Positions 46,969 through 56,139 of a DNA stretch of 64,000 bases are shown piece by piece. Each line of letters begins with the position of its first letter. Positions within the stretch are counted from its first letter, which is position 1. The translations under genes were made by a program, and so were the position numbers. Location: the NCBI GenBank assembly GCA_937995535.1, contig CALKJU010000040.1, positions 1-64,000 on the forward strand. The letters are read 5' to 3'. Source of the stretch: an uncultured Alphaproteobacteria bacterium. GTDB lineage: Bacteria; Pseudomonadota; Alphaproteobacteria; Geminicoccales; Geminicoccaceae. Below the pieces are notes generated by a model that had not been told where the DNA came from, made no database searches, and was given only the letters and a program-made list of their open reading frames with translations.

Positions 46969-47747
46969 GCCGCGCGGCGGCCGAGCCGCTGCCGCGTGAT
47001 CAGCGCCTGGGAGATTGCGACACTCAGCGTGTCGACGACGAACGGCTTGGTGACGACGAAGGTCGGCTCGGGCCGCTGGCCGGTCAGCAGGCGCTCGGGG
47101 AACGCGGTCACGAACACGATCGGGACGTGCAGGCTCGACAGGATCGCGTTGGCGGCGTCGATCCCGGAGCTGCCGTCGCCGAGCTGGATGTCGGCCAGCA
47201 CCAGCCCCGGCTGCTCGCGCTCGGCCAGCGCCATCGCCTCCGCCGCGGTGGCGGCGATGCCGACCACGCGGTGGCCGACCTGCTCGATGTGGCTCGCGAT
47301 GTCGAGCGCGATCACCGGCTCGTCCTCGATGATCAGCACGCGCGTCGCTTCCTGCGCGCGCATGTCGGCGCGGGCCTGGTCGATCAGCGCCAGCGCATCG
47401 TCCGCCGCCGGCAGGTCGAGGACGAAGGCGATCTGCTCGGCGTCGAAGCGCTCCAGCGCGGACAGGAGCAACGCCTGGCGCCGCTCGGGAGCCAGCCGAT
47501 CGAGACGCAGCGCGATGACCGCCTCCGGATCGCGCGGGCCGGCGCTGCCTGGATCCTCGCGTGCCGCTCGATGCAGCGCTCGGAACAGCTCGAGCCGGTC
47601 GAGCTGCGGCGGCGCGGCCGCGCGGGTCAGCGCCGTCAGCGCATCGTGCACCATGGCGTCGCCGGCGGCCTGGTCGCCGGTGAGCGCGCGGGCATAGCGC
47701 CGCAGATAGGGCAGTTCGCGCCGCACGACTTCCGCCGTGTCCTGCAT
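46965..47747 (-). CDS. phyR: PhyR, anti-anti-sigma response regulator
   Basis: 260 residues. The N-terminal sigma-like domain (about 1-125) mimics EcfG with ELPYLRRYARALTGD and RRQALLLSALERFDAEQIA; the C-terminal receiver (about 136-255) has ED at 141-142, phospho-acceptor Asp186 in LVLADIQLGDGSSG, Thr in FVTAFP and Lys in VVTKPF. When phosphorylated, PhyR binds NepR and frees EcfG. Its ATG has a perfect AAGGAGG six bases upstream. It lies 28 bp after nepR and overlaps the kinase gene. Confidence 0.95.
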   Translation of the reverse strand: MQDTAEVVRRELPYLRRYARALTGDQAAGDAMVHDALTALTRAAAPPQLDRLELFRALHRAAREDPGSAGPRDPEAVIALRLDRLAPERRQALLLSALERFDAEQIAFVLDLPAADDALALIDQARADMRAQEATRVLIIEDEPVIALDIASHIEQVGHRVVGIAATAAEAMALAEREQPGLVLADIQLGDGSSGIDAANAILSSLHVPIVFVTAFPERLLTGQRPEPTFVVTKPFVVDTLSVAISQALITRQRLGRRAA

Positions 47748-47775
47748 CACCCGCCTCCTTCGCTGCGCGCGGCGC

Positions 47776-47988
47776 TCAGGGCTTGTCGCGTCCGGATTTG
47801 GGGCGCGGCTCGAAGCTGCCGAGCAGCCGCTCCAGATCATCCGGTATAGGCTCGCGCAGGATCGGGTCGTAGAGCTCGCGCAGCCGTTCGGTCAGCCAGC
47901 GCTCATAGCCGGCATCGCCGCGCCGCCGCCGACCCGTCGCCGCGACGGCCCGCTTCCTCTCACCCGCTCCTTCGTCGCGACGGGTCAT
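47776..47988 (-). CDS. nepR: NepR family anti-sigma factor
   Basis: 70 residues. A basic N-terminal half is followed by the NepR core WLTERLRELYDPILREPIPDDLERLL (written in parts: WLTERLRELYDPIL, EPIPDDLERLL; about 31-57), two short helices that wrap around EcfG or the PhyR sigma-like domain. ATG 47988 gives the usual length. It is the first gene of the stress cluster. In many alphaproteobacteria nepR sits next to ecfG and divergent from phyR; here it leads a single co-directional unit. Confidence 0.92.
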   Translation of the reverse strand: MTRRDEGAGERKRAVAATGRRRRGDAGYERWLTERLRELYDPILREPIPDDLERLLGSFEPRPKSGRDKP

Positions 47989-48050
47989 GCCAACTCCGCC
48001 GGCCAACATCGGCCCAAGCGCTCCAGCCTTATCGCCCAAAGTCCTCCCAC

Positions 48051-48075
48051 AATGAAGCACAACGCTCGCGGTTCC
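48051..48075 (-). promoter_or_regulatory. Possible EcfG promoter of the nepR operon
   Basis: On the minus strand GGAAC (48075-48071) is followed after 16 bp by CATT (48054-48051), one mismatch from the EcfG -10 CGTT. It lies 63-87 bp upstream of nepR, the expected place for the autoregulated promoter. The imperfect -10 keeps confidence moderate. Confidence 0.5.
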
Positions 48076-48113
48076 CTCCTCACCCGGCGAATTCCACGCC
48101 GCCGCGACGAGCC

Positions 48114-49481
<1,368 letters not shown>

Positions 49482-49567
49482 GACGTCGTCCCGTCCGAAG
49501 GTGCGGAGCGGGAAGATGGCGCGCGACCCCCCGCCCGGCGAGGGGCCGCGCCGCCGCTCGGCGGACC

Positions 49568-49768
49568 TCAGGCCGCCCGCCGCTCCCACTCGCTGATCTG
49601 GCGCTCGGCCTCCTCCTTGGCGATGCCGTAGCGCTCCTGGACCCGGCCGACCAGCTCGTCGCGGTGGCCCTCGATACGGGTCAGGTCGTCGTCGGTGAGC
49701 TTGCCCCACTGCTGCTTGACCTGGCCCTTGAGCTGATTCCAGTTGCCCTTGACCTGCTCCCAGTTCAC
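49568..49768 (-). CDS. CsbD family stress protein
   Basis: 66 residues. The sequence opens with VNWEQVKGNWNQLKGQVKQQW, the CsbD/YjbJ signature, and continues with LTDDDLTRIEGHRDELVGRVQ. CsbD-like proteins are small, charged, abundant under general stress; molecular role unclear. GTG 49768 has GGAGG 8 bases upstream. A consensus EcfG promoter lies 56-81 bp upstream on the same strand, so it should be a direct general-stress target. Confidence 0.93.
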   Translation of the reverse strand: MNWEQVKGNWNQLKGQVKQQWGKLTDDDLTRIEGHRDELVGRVQERYGIAKEEAERQISEWERRAA

Positions 49769-49823
49769 GGGTCGTACCTCCATCATGTGAAACCCGAGCG
49801 CCCGGTCGACGCTCGTGAGGGGC

Positions 49824-49849
49824 AACGCCGCGTCCGCTCCCTCGGTTCC
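49824..49849 (-). promoter_or_regulatory. EcfG promoter of csbD
   Basis: Minus strand: GGAAC at 49849-49845, then 17 bp, then CGTT at 49827-49824. This is an exact match to the alphaproteobacterial EcfG consensus GGAAC-N16/17-CGTT and points at csbD, whose start is 56 bp downstream. Confidence 0.85.
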
Positions 49850-49953
49850 ATCGCGAGGGAACCGCAAGGTGAGCCAGCGACGGAGGGAGAAGCGACGGTC
49901 GGAGTGCCGCCCGCCGCCGTCGCGGCGATGGTCGCAGTCACCGCGAATTGGTC

Positions 49954-49978
49954 GGAACCGGCTCCGGGCGCAGGCGTT
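49954..49978 (+). promoter_or_regulatory. EcfG promoter of the PRC-barrel gene
   Basis: Plus strand: GGAAC at 49954-49958, 16 bp, CGTT at 49975-49978, again an exact EcfG consensus. The PRC-barrel start is 48 bp downstream, giving a normal leader with AAGGAGAT near its end. Confidence 0.85.
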
Positions 49979-50025
49979 GGTCGGGCGGGCACAGGCCCGA
50001 TCGCACCTGCACAAGGAGATACGAC

Positions 50026-50448
50026 ATGTGGAAGACCCTGCTCGCCACGACGGCCGTCGCGGCGCTGCTGGCGCCGGCGTTGGCCAGGGCGGACACGGCG
50101 ACGCCGGCCACCGAGGCAACGGCCGCCACGACCGTCATGCCGGACACCGGGATGCTCGCCGGGATGACGGCCGAGGAGATCATCGGCCGCAACGTGGTCG
50201 ACATCGCCGGCGACAATGTCGGCTCCGTCGGCGACCTGATGCTCGGCCCCGACGGACAGATCTCGCATGTGATGGTCGACGTCGGTGGCTTTCTCGGGAT
50301 CGGTACCCGGACCGTCGCTCTTGAGGTCGGCTCGCTGACCGCCGAGCAGGGCGATGGCGGCGACTTCGTCGTCGCGCTGACCCGCGAGCAGATCGAGGCG
50401 CTGCCGCAGTACGAGCGGCGGAACGATCGCTGGGTCCCGCGGACCTGA
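50026..50448 (+). CDS. Exported PRC-barrel domain protein
   Basis: 140 residues. Signal peptide about 1-22 (LLAPALARA), an Ala/Thr-rich linker, then a PRC-barrel domain (about 50-125) with IIGRNVVDIAGDNVGSVGDLM and VGGFLGIGTRTVALEV. PRC-barrels are small beta-barrels that mediate binding; exported versions are common in alphaproteobacterial stress regulons. AAGGAGAT lies 8 bases before ATG 50026. Driven by a consensus EcfG promoter, divergent from csbD. Confidence 0.88.
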   Translation: MWKTLLATTAVAALLAPALARADTATPATEATAATTVMPDTGMLAGMTAEEIIGRNVVDIAGDNVGSVGDLMLGPDGQISHVMVDVGGFLGIGTRTVALEVGSLTAEQGDGGDFVVALTREQIEALPQYERRNDRWVPRT

Positions 50449-50487
50449 GCCGAGGGCCAGGCCGTCCGCTCGCCCGACCGGTCGCGG

Positions 50488-50688
50488 TCAGGCGAGCCGG
50501 ACGGCCTCGCCGCCCCGTAACAGCACCGGAGCGCCACCTGAGAGCACGGGCACCACGTTCGGCCGGAACCGCTCCATCGCCACCGGCTTCTCGCCGCGCT
50601 CGAGCACCGCCTCGGTCAGCGCAACACCGCCACACCCGTTGACCGGGTATGTCCATACGGCCGCGATGCGGCCGATCGCTTCGTTCAT
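50488..50688 (-). CDS. MOSC-domain-like mini-protein, possibly internally deleted
   Basis: 66 residues. The N-terminus IGRIAAVWTYPVNGCGG resembles the MOSC N-terminal beta-barrel (usual YPVKSxxG) and the middle ERFRPNVV resembles the RFRPN motif that in full MOSC proteins lies some 100 residues further on. The catalytic Cys and the rest of the MOSC domain are missing. GGAGG 6 bases before ATG 50688 and matched codon use suggest it is still translated. It could be a decayed gene with an internal deletion or a short stand-alone protein. It is convergent with the PRC-barrel gene and divergent from the oligopeptidase gene. Confidence 0.55.
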   Translation of the reverse strand: MNEAIGRIAAVWTYPVNGCGGVALTEAVLERGEKPVAMERFRPNVVPVLSGGAPVLLRGGEAVRLA

Positions 50689-50748
50689 GCCGTGCCTCCG
50701 CCTTGCGGGGCCCTTCCGGCCCGGGCATCTCCCCGGATGGAGCCTCGC

Positions 50749-52821
50749 ATGAACGCATCGCCCGACGCCGACCCGGGACCGCCACGGGCCCGCCGCGAAC
50801 CGGTCACGCACGAGCGGTTCGGCGTGCGCTGGACCGACGACTATGCCTGGCTGCGCGATCCCGGCTGGCCCGAGGTGCGCGACCCTGAGATCCTCGATCA
50901 TCTCCGCGCCGAGAACGCGTGGTTCGAACGGGTGATGGAGCCGCACCGGGCGCTGATCGCCAAACTCTACGACGAGCTCAAGGCGCGCATCGCGCCCGAC
51001 GACGCGTCGGTCCCGGTCCGCGAGGGCGCGTTCGAGTACGGTTGGCGGTTCCGGCCCGGTCAGGAATACCGCGTTTGGGAGCGGCGCCCGGCGGGGGCCG
51101 ATGGTCCCGCCGAGGTCCTCCTCGACGAGAACCTGCTCGCCGCGGAGTCCGCTTACTTCGCCTTGCGCTCGTTGTCCGTCAGCCCGGACGGCCGGCTGCT
51201 CGCCTGGGCGACCGACGAGGACGGCTCGGAGCGTTTCCGCCTGCATGTCGAGGACCTGACGACACGGCGGCGCTTGCGCGATCTCGTCGGCAACACCTCG
51301 GGCAGCCTCGTCTGGGCCGAGGATGGTCGCACGCTCCTCTATGTCGAGCTCGACGCCGCGCTGCGGCCCTGGCGGGTGCGCGCGCATCGGCTCGGCTCCG
51401 ATCCCGCCGACGATGCGGTCCTCTTCACCGATCCCGATCCGGCGTTCTTCGTCTCGATCGGGAAAACCCTCGACCGGCGCTTTCTGCTGATCTCCTCCGG
51501 CACGCACGAGACCCGCGAGGTGCACATCGTCGACGCACGCGAGCCGCTGTCCCCGGGGCGGGTCGTGGCACCGCGCCGCCGCGGGCATCGCTACAGCGTC
51601 GATCACGCCCACGGGCGGCTGTGGATCCGGACCGACGACCGACACCCGAACTTCCGGCTGGTGAGCGCCGCGCCGGGCGCGCCGGACGAGTCCCGCTGGC
51701 ACGAGGTGATCGGCGCCGACGACGCGCTCTACCTCCAGGAGCACGCCTGCTTCGACCGGTTCATGCTGCTGCGCGGACGCCGCCAGGGCCGCGCCTTCAT
51801 CGCCGTGCGCGACTGGGACGGGACGATGCACGACATCGCCTTCCCCGAGGCCGCCTGCGCCCCGTTCATCGGCGACAACCGCGAGTTCCGCACCGATCGG
51901 GTCCGGCTCGCCTATTCCTCGATGGTCACCCCGCCGACGGTCTACGACTACGTGGTGGCCGAACGGAAGCTGCTGACACGGAAGGTCCAGCGCATCCCGT
52001 CCGGTTACGACCCGGCGCTTTATGTGAGCGAGTCGCTCAGCGCCCGAGCAGCCGACGGCGCCATGGTGCCGATCACGCTGCTCCGGCGCCGCGACACGCC
52101 ACCCGGTGGACCGCTCCTGCTCTACGGCTACGGCGCCTATGGCCATGGCCTCGATGCCGGCTTCGCGCATACGCGTCTGTCGCTGGTCGATCGCGGCGTC
52201 ACCTTCGCCCTGGCCCACGTCCGCGGCGGTGACGAGCTGGGGCCGCGCTGGTGGGAAGCCGGGCGCGGCCGTCACAAACCGAACACCTTCAGCGACTTCA
52301 TCGCCTGTGCCGAGGCGCTCGTCGCCGGTGGCCGGACGCGCGCCGGGGCGATCGCGATCCGCGGCGGCAGTGCCGGCGGGCTGCTCATCGGCGCCGTGCT
52401 CAACCTGCGCCCCGAGCTCTGGCGCTGCGCCGTGGCCGAGGTCCCGTTCGTCGACGTGCTGAACACGATCCTCGACCCGAGCCTGCCGCTCACGCCGATC
52501 GAGTGGCCGGAATGGGGCAATCCGCTCGAGGACGAGGCCGCCTTCCGCACCATCCTATCGTACAGCCCGTACGAGAATCTTCGCCCCCAGCGCTACCCCG
52601 ACCTGCTCGTCACGGCGGGCCTCAGCGACCCGCGGGTCGGCTACTGGGAGCCCGCCAAGTGGGTCGCCCGGCTGCGCGAGCTCAAGACCGACCGCAATCT
52701 GTTGCTGCTGCGCACGCACATGGAGGCGGGCCACTTCGGCCGCTCGGGCCGCTACGAGGCGCTGCGCGACCTCGCCGAGCAGTATGCATTTGTTCTGGCG
52801 TCACTGAAATGCCACGCTTGA
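50749..52821 (+). CDS. Prolyl oligopeptidase family protease (S9A, oligopeptidase B-like)
   Basis: 690 residues. An N-terminal beta-propeller (about 70-400) gates a C-terminal alpha/beta-hydrolase domain with catalytic Ser541 (GGSAGG), Asp627 (SDPRVGYWEPAKW) and His662 (EAGHFG). The N-terminal segment RFGVRWTDDYAWLRD and VRGGDELGPRWWEAG are typical of oligopeptidase B (PtrB), which cuts short peptides after Arg or Lys. No signal peptide, so cytoplasmic. ATG 50749 follows GGAG at 6 bases. Stands alone on the plus strand. Confidence 0.93.
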   Translation: MNASPDADPGPPRARREPVTHERFGVRWTDDYAWLRDPGWPEVRDPEILDHLRAENAWFERVMEPHRALIAKLYDELKARIAPDDASVPVREGAFEYGWRFRPGQEYRVWERRPAGADGPAEVLLDENLLAAESAYFALRSLSVSPDGRLLAWATDEDGSERFRLHVEDLTTRRRLRDLVGNTSGSLVWAEDGRTLLYVELDAALRPWRVRAHRLGSDPADDAVLFTDPDPAFFVSIGKTLDRRFLLISSGTHETREVHIVDAREPLSPGRVVAPRRRGHRYSVDHAHGRLWIRTDDRHPNFRLVSAAPGAPDESRWHEVIGADDALYLQEHACFDRFMLLRGRRQGRAFIAVRDWDGTMHDIAFPEAACAPFIGDNREFRTDRVRLAYSSMVTPPTVYDYVVAERKLLTRKVQRIPSGYDPALYVSESLSARAADGAMVPITLLRRRDTPPGGPLLLYGYGAYGHGLDAGFAHTRLSLVDRGVTFALAHVRGGDELGPRWWEAGRGRHKPNTFSDFIACAEALVAGGRTRAGAIAIRGGSAGGLLIGAVLNLRPELWRCAVAEVPFVDVLNTILDPSLPLTPIEWPEWGNPLEDEAAFRTILSYSPYENLRPQRYPDLLVTAGLSDPRVGYWEPAKWVARLRELKTDRNLLLLRTHMEAGHFGRSGRYEALRDLAEQYAFVLASLKCHA

Positions 52822-52952
52822 CGCGGGTGTGATCCGCAGCACAGACATACGCCAGTCAGAACGATACGTGCCGTGGGGCTCACCACGACGATCGCCTCGA
52901 GCACGTTGCGGGCGGGCAATAACGCCGGGCCTCAGTCCGGCCAGAGAGGAGG

Positions 52953-53936
52953 ATGACGATCGTGGCAGCCATAAAACTCAGAGTGACTGCGGCCGGCGCT
53001 GTGGCATTTCTTGCGCTCGCCGTTGCCGGCGGCGCGCTCGCGCGGCCTGCGGGCGATCCGAACACCCCGGTCGCCAGCGACGGCCGGATCGTCCCGGTCA
53101 CCGAGGTCGGGCGCAGCTTCATGCCGCCGTTCCGCGGCCAGGCGGCCGCGCTGGGCTCCGCCGATCGCCTCGCCGAGTTCAGCGCCCGACCGGAGTCGGC
53201 TCAGGAGTTGCGCCGACTGATGGCACTGCAGGCGGTTACGGGGCCGCGCGGGCAGGAATCCATCATCGGTGCCGACCAACGGGTACGCATCAATCCGACC
53301 ACGACCTATCCGGCCAGGGCGACGGTGCTGATCACGTTCTCCGCCGGCCGCTGCACGGGCTGGCTGATCAACGCCAATACCGTCGCGACTGCCGGCCACT
53401 GCGTCGCCCCCGGCAGCGGCGGCCAGTTCTACCCCGTGAGCAGCTTCCGGGTCTTCCCCGGGCGCAACGGCAGCAGCAGCCCCTATGGCTCCTGCACGGC
53501 CAAGCGCCTCTACAGCGTCACCGGCTGGCTCAATCAGGGCAAGGACGACTACGATTACGGTGCCATCAAGCTGAACTGCAACATCGGCAACACGACGGGC
53601 TGGTACGGCTATTTCTGGCAGTCCGCGTCGCTCCTCAACCTGCCGACGATCATCAACGGCTACCCCGGCGACAAGCCGCTGACCCAATGGCAGAGCACCG
53701 ACCGGGTACGCGTCAGCCAGACGCGCCGCACCTTCTACCAGAACGACACGGTCGGCGGCATGAGCGGTGCGCCCGTCTGGTACAACCGGAGCGGGGCGGG
53801 CTGCAGCGGCGTCTGCGCGATGGCGATCCACGCCTATGGCGTGTACAATGGCCCTCCGTTCAGCACCAACAACCACGGCACCCGCATCACACAGCAGGTG
53901 TTCAACAACCTGACCGCGTGGCGGAACGCTCCGTAA
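52953..53936 (+). CDS. Secreted trypsin-like serine protease (V8/glutamyl endopeptidase-like)
   Basis: 327 residues. Signal peptide about 1-30 (ending GGALA), a propeptide-like stretch to about 110, then a chymotrypsin-fold domain. Catalytic triad: His149 (ATAGHCV), Asp201 (DYDYGAIKL) and Ser271 (GGMSGAPVW). Cys134 and Cys150 flank the His and likely form a disulfide. The GGMSGAP serine context matches glutamyl-endopeptidase-like S1B proteases. Start may be ATG 52953 or GTG 52962; the latter is spaced better from AGGAGG. A strong hairpin follows. Confidence 0.88.
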   Translation: MTIVAAIKLRVTAAGAVAFLALAVAGGALARPAGDPNTPVASDGRIVPVTEVGRSFMPPFRGQAAALGSADRLAEFSARPESAQELRRLMALQAVTGPRGQESIIGADQRVRINPTTTYPARATVLITFSAGRCTGWLINANTVATAGHCVAPGSGGQFYPVSSFRVFPGRNGSSSPYGSCTAKRLYSVTGWLNQGKDDYDYGAIKLNCNIGNTTGWYGYFWQSASLLNLPTIINGYPGDKPLTQWQSTDRVRVSQTRRTFYQNDTVGGMSGAPVWYNRSGAGCSGVCAMAIHAYGVYNGPPFSTNNHGTRITQQVFNNLTAWRNAP

Positions 53937-53946
53937 GTTCACGCAC

Positions 53947-53981
53947 CGGCAAGGGCCGGCCGTGAAGGCCGGCCCTTGCCG
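53947..53981 (+). terminator. Terminator-like hairpin after the secreted protease gene
   Basis: A perfect 15-bp stem, CGGCAAGGGCCGGCC and its complement, with a GTGAA loop, starts 11 bp after the stop codon. There is no T tract after it, as often in GC-rich genomes. It separates the protease gene from the downstream lipoprotein gene. Confidence 0.75.
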
Positions 53982-54009
53982 TCCGCCGCGCCCAACCGAC
54001 CTGCCGAGC

Positions 54010-54399
54010 ATGACGCAACACCTCGCACGACGGACGACACTGATGCTCCTCGCGGCCGGACTCGGGGGATGCACCGCCGGTGCGGCCTCGCCGGACACGC
54101 CGCGGTCGAGCGATGACGGCGCGGCGGGCAGGATCACGCAGGGGATCACCGGTACGGTCACCCGTGCCGACGGGACGCCGATCGCAGGCGCGTTCATCGC
54201 CGCCACCTCGCTGGACCGGCCTTCGCCACCCATCCCCGAGATCGCCATCCTCACCAACGAGGCGGGGCGGTTCACCTGGCCGCTGCGACCCGGCCGCTAT
54301 CGGGTGACGGCGCTTGTCGACGGTGCGGAGGTCGGGTCGGCGAACACCCAGGTCACGCGCGGCAAGCTGAGCGAGGTGCGGATCGTCGCCGGCGGCTAG
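54010..54399 (+). CDS. Lipoprotein with carboxypeptidase-regulatory-like domain
   Basis: 129 residues. A TAT/Sec-like basic start (LARRTTLMLL) leads to a lipobox LGGC (Cys about 21), so it is a predicted lipoprotein. The rest (about 45-128) is a transthyretin-like carboxypeptidase-regulatory domain: ITGTVTRADGTPIAGAFI and ILTNEAGRFTWPLRPGRYRVTALVDG. Function unknown, probably cell-envelope binding. ATG 54010 is 74 bp downstream of the protease stop and beyond the hairpin. Its end overlaps the convergent metallophosphoesterase gene by 4 bases. Confidence 0.78.
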   Translation: MTQHLARRTTLMLLAAGLGGCTAGAASPDTPRSSDDGAAGRITQGITGTVTRADGTPIAGAFIAATSLDRPSPPIPEIAILTNEAGRFTWPLRPGRYRVTALVDGAEVGSANTQVTRGKLSEVRIVAGG

Positions 54400-55265
54400 A
54401 CGGCAGCTCGCTCCGCCGAGCGGGCGGGTTCGCCCGCGCCGCTCACGGCCGGCTGGAGCGTCAGAACGGCGAGTTCGGGGACCGCGGCCAAGCGCAGCGG
54501 CAGTCCGCTCGTGCCGATCCCGGTGCTGACGAACAGGTAGCGGTCGCCGAGGCGATGCAGGCCGCGCGCCATGCGGCGGGGCAGCCGGCTCATCGTCACG
54601 ACCGGGCCCAGGCCTGGAATGCACACTTGGCCGCCATGCGTGTGCCCGGCGACGGTCAGCGCCACCCAGTCGGGCACGCGGCGCACGAAGTCGGGAATGT
54701 GCGACAGGAGGATCACCGGAGCGCCCGGCGGGATGGCGGCGAGGGTGCGCGCCAGATCGGGCCGCCCGGTGCGGGCGCAATCGACCCCGGCGATCCACAC
54801 CGCACCGCCCGGTCGCGGCAGGGCCTCGGCGCGATTGTAGAGCACGACGATCCCGACCGCTTCGAGCGCCGCGGCGACCCGCCGTGGCCCCATGTCCCGG
54901 TCGTGGTTGCCGAGCACGGCGAAGGTGGGGACCGAGGCGGGCAGAGCCGCCAGCGCCTCGGCCACGGCCTCGATCGCCAGCGGGCGGGTGCCGAGCGCGC
55001 CTTCGCAGACGAAGTCGCCGGGCAGCAGCACCACGTCCGGGCGCTCGGCGAGCATCGCCGTCGCCAAGCTCTCCAGCCGCGCCGCCGTGACGTGCGGCCA
55101 GCCGGCGTGCAGATCGGAGACGACCACCGCGCGCAACGGGCGCCAGCCGGCCGGCAGCAGCGGGCTCGCCACGGGCAGTTCGCGCCGCACGAGCCGGCGG
55201 GGCTCGACCAGCGCCGCATAGGCACCGAGGCTGACCACCCCGGCCGCCATCGCGATCTCGATCAT
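54396..55265 (-). CDS. Metallophosphoesterase
   Basis: 289 residues. An N-terminal hydrophobic segment (about 5-20) probably anchors it; the calcineurin-like domain has the di-metal motifs VVSDLHAG (about 48-55), LPGDFVCEG, LGNHDRDMG and, near the end, VAGHTHGGQ. Similar to YkuE-type phosphodiesterases; the substrate is unknown (cyclic nucleotide or lipid-linked phosphate are options). Divergent from the GST gene across 116 bp. Confidence 0.9.
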   Translation of the reverse strand: MIEIAMAAGVVSLGAYAALVEPRRLVRRELPVASPLLPAGWRPLRAVVVSDLHAGWPHVTAARLESLATAMLAERPDVVLLPGDFVCEGALGTRPLAIEAVAEALAALPASVPTFAVLGNHDRDMGPRRVAAALEAVGIVVLYNRAEALPRPGGAVWIAGVDCARTGRPDLARTLAAIPPGAPVILLSHIPDFVRRVPDWVALTVAGHTHGGQVCIPGLGPVVTMSRLPRRMARGLHRLGDRYLFVSTGIGTSGLPLRLAAVPELAVLTLQPAVSGAGEPARSAERAAV

Positions 55266-55381
55266 CCGCTCATCCGGCCGCAGGTCCGATCCGGGTCACG
55301 CATAGCAGCAACCCGGCCGCCCTTGCACCCCGCCCGCGCATCCGCTTCAACGCCGGGAGAGCCAGGGGATCCCCACCGCGC

Positions 55382-56047
55382 ATGCTGCGCCTCCACCACG
55401 TCCCGCTGTCGCCCTTCTGCCGCAAGATCCGTATCGCGCTGCGCGAGAAGGGTTTGGCCGCCGAACTGGTCGAGGAACAGCCCTGGGAGCAGAAGGAGGA
55501 GTTCCTCCGCCTCAACCCGGCCGGCGAGACGCCGGTGCTTGAGGACGACGGCCTCGTCATCTGCGACAGCCAGGCGATCGCCGAGTACCTGGAGGAGGCG
55601 CATCCCGAGCCGACGCTCTACGGCCGCTCGCTCGAGCAACGCAGCGAGACGCGCCGCCTCGTCGCCTGGTTCGACAGCAAGTTCTGCCGCGAGGTGACCG
55701 ATCTGCTGTGGCGCGAGAAGCTCCTCAAGCGGCTCGCGCGTCGCGGCACTCCGAGCTCCGAGGCGCTCCGCCAGGGTGCTGCGAACATCCGCTGGCACCT
55801 GCAGTACATCGCGTGGCTGTTCGAGGATCGGCGCTGGCTCGCCGGCGACGAGTTGACCATGGCCGACATCGCTGCGGCCGCGCACCTCTCGGTGCTCGAC
55901 TATCTCGGCGACGTGCCTTGGGACGCGGCCCCCGGCGCCCGCGACTGGTATGCCAAGATCAAGTCGCGCCCGAGCTTCCGCCCGCTGCTCCAGGACCGCC
56001 TCGTCGGCCTGAAGCCGCCCATCCATTACGACGACCTCGACTTCTAG
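55382..56047 (+). CDS. Glutathione S-transferase family protein
   Basis: 221 residues. The N-terminal thioredoxin-like domain (about 1-78) has [25 protein letters not shown] and the glutathione-binding [11 protein letters not shown]; the all-helical C-terminal domain follows with [19 protein letters not shown]. The CxxK-like FCRK site suggests a beta- or zeta-like bacterial GST. It sits upstream of queG on the same strand (92-bp gap), a neighbourhood widely kept in alphaproteobacteria, though no functional link is known. Confidence 0.92.
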   Translation: MLRLHHVPLSPFCRKIRIALREKGLAAELVEEQPWEQKEEFLRLNPAGETPVLEDDGLVICDSQAIAEYLEEAHPEPTLYGRSLEQRSETRRLVAWFDSKFCREVTDLLWREKLLKRLARRGTPSSEALRQGAANIRWHLQYIAWLFEDRRWLAGDELTMADIAAAAHLSVLDYLGDVPWDAAPGARDWYAKIKSRPSFRPLLQDRLVGLKPPIHYDDLDF

Positions 56048-56139
56048 GGCGGCAGCCAGCGGTTGCCCCCGGCTTCCGGGCCGGCGATCCACGCCGCCGT
56101 CCGTTGACGCGCCGTCATGCTGCCCGCACACCGAGCAGC

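Noticed and set aside
49858-49862. Additional GGAAC on the plus strand
   Set aside because: No CGTT-like -10 at 16-17 bp, unlike the two sites accepted nearby.
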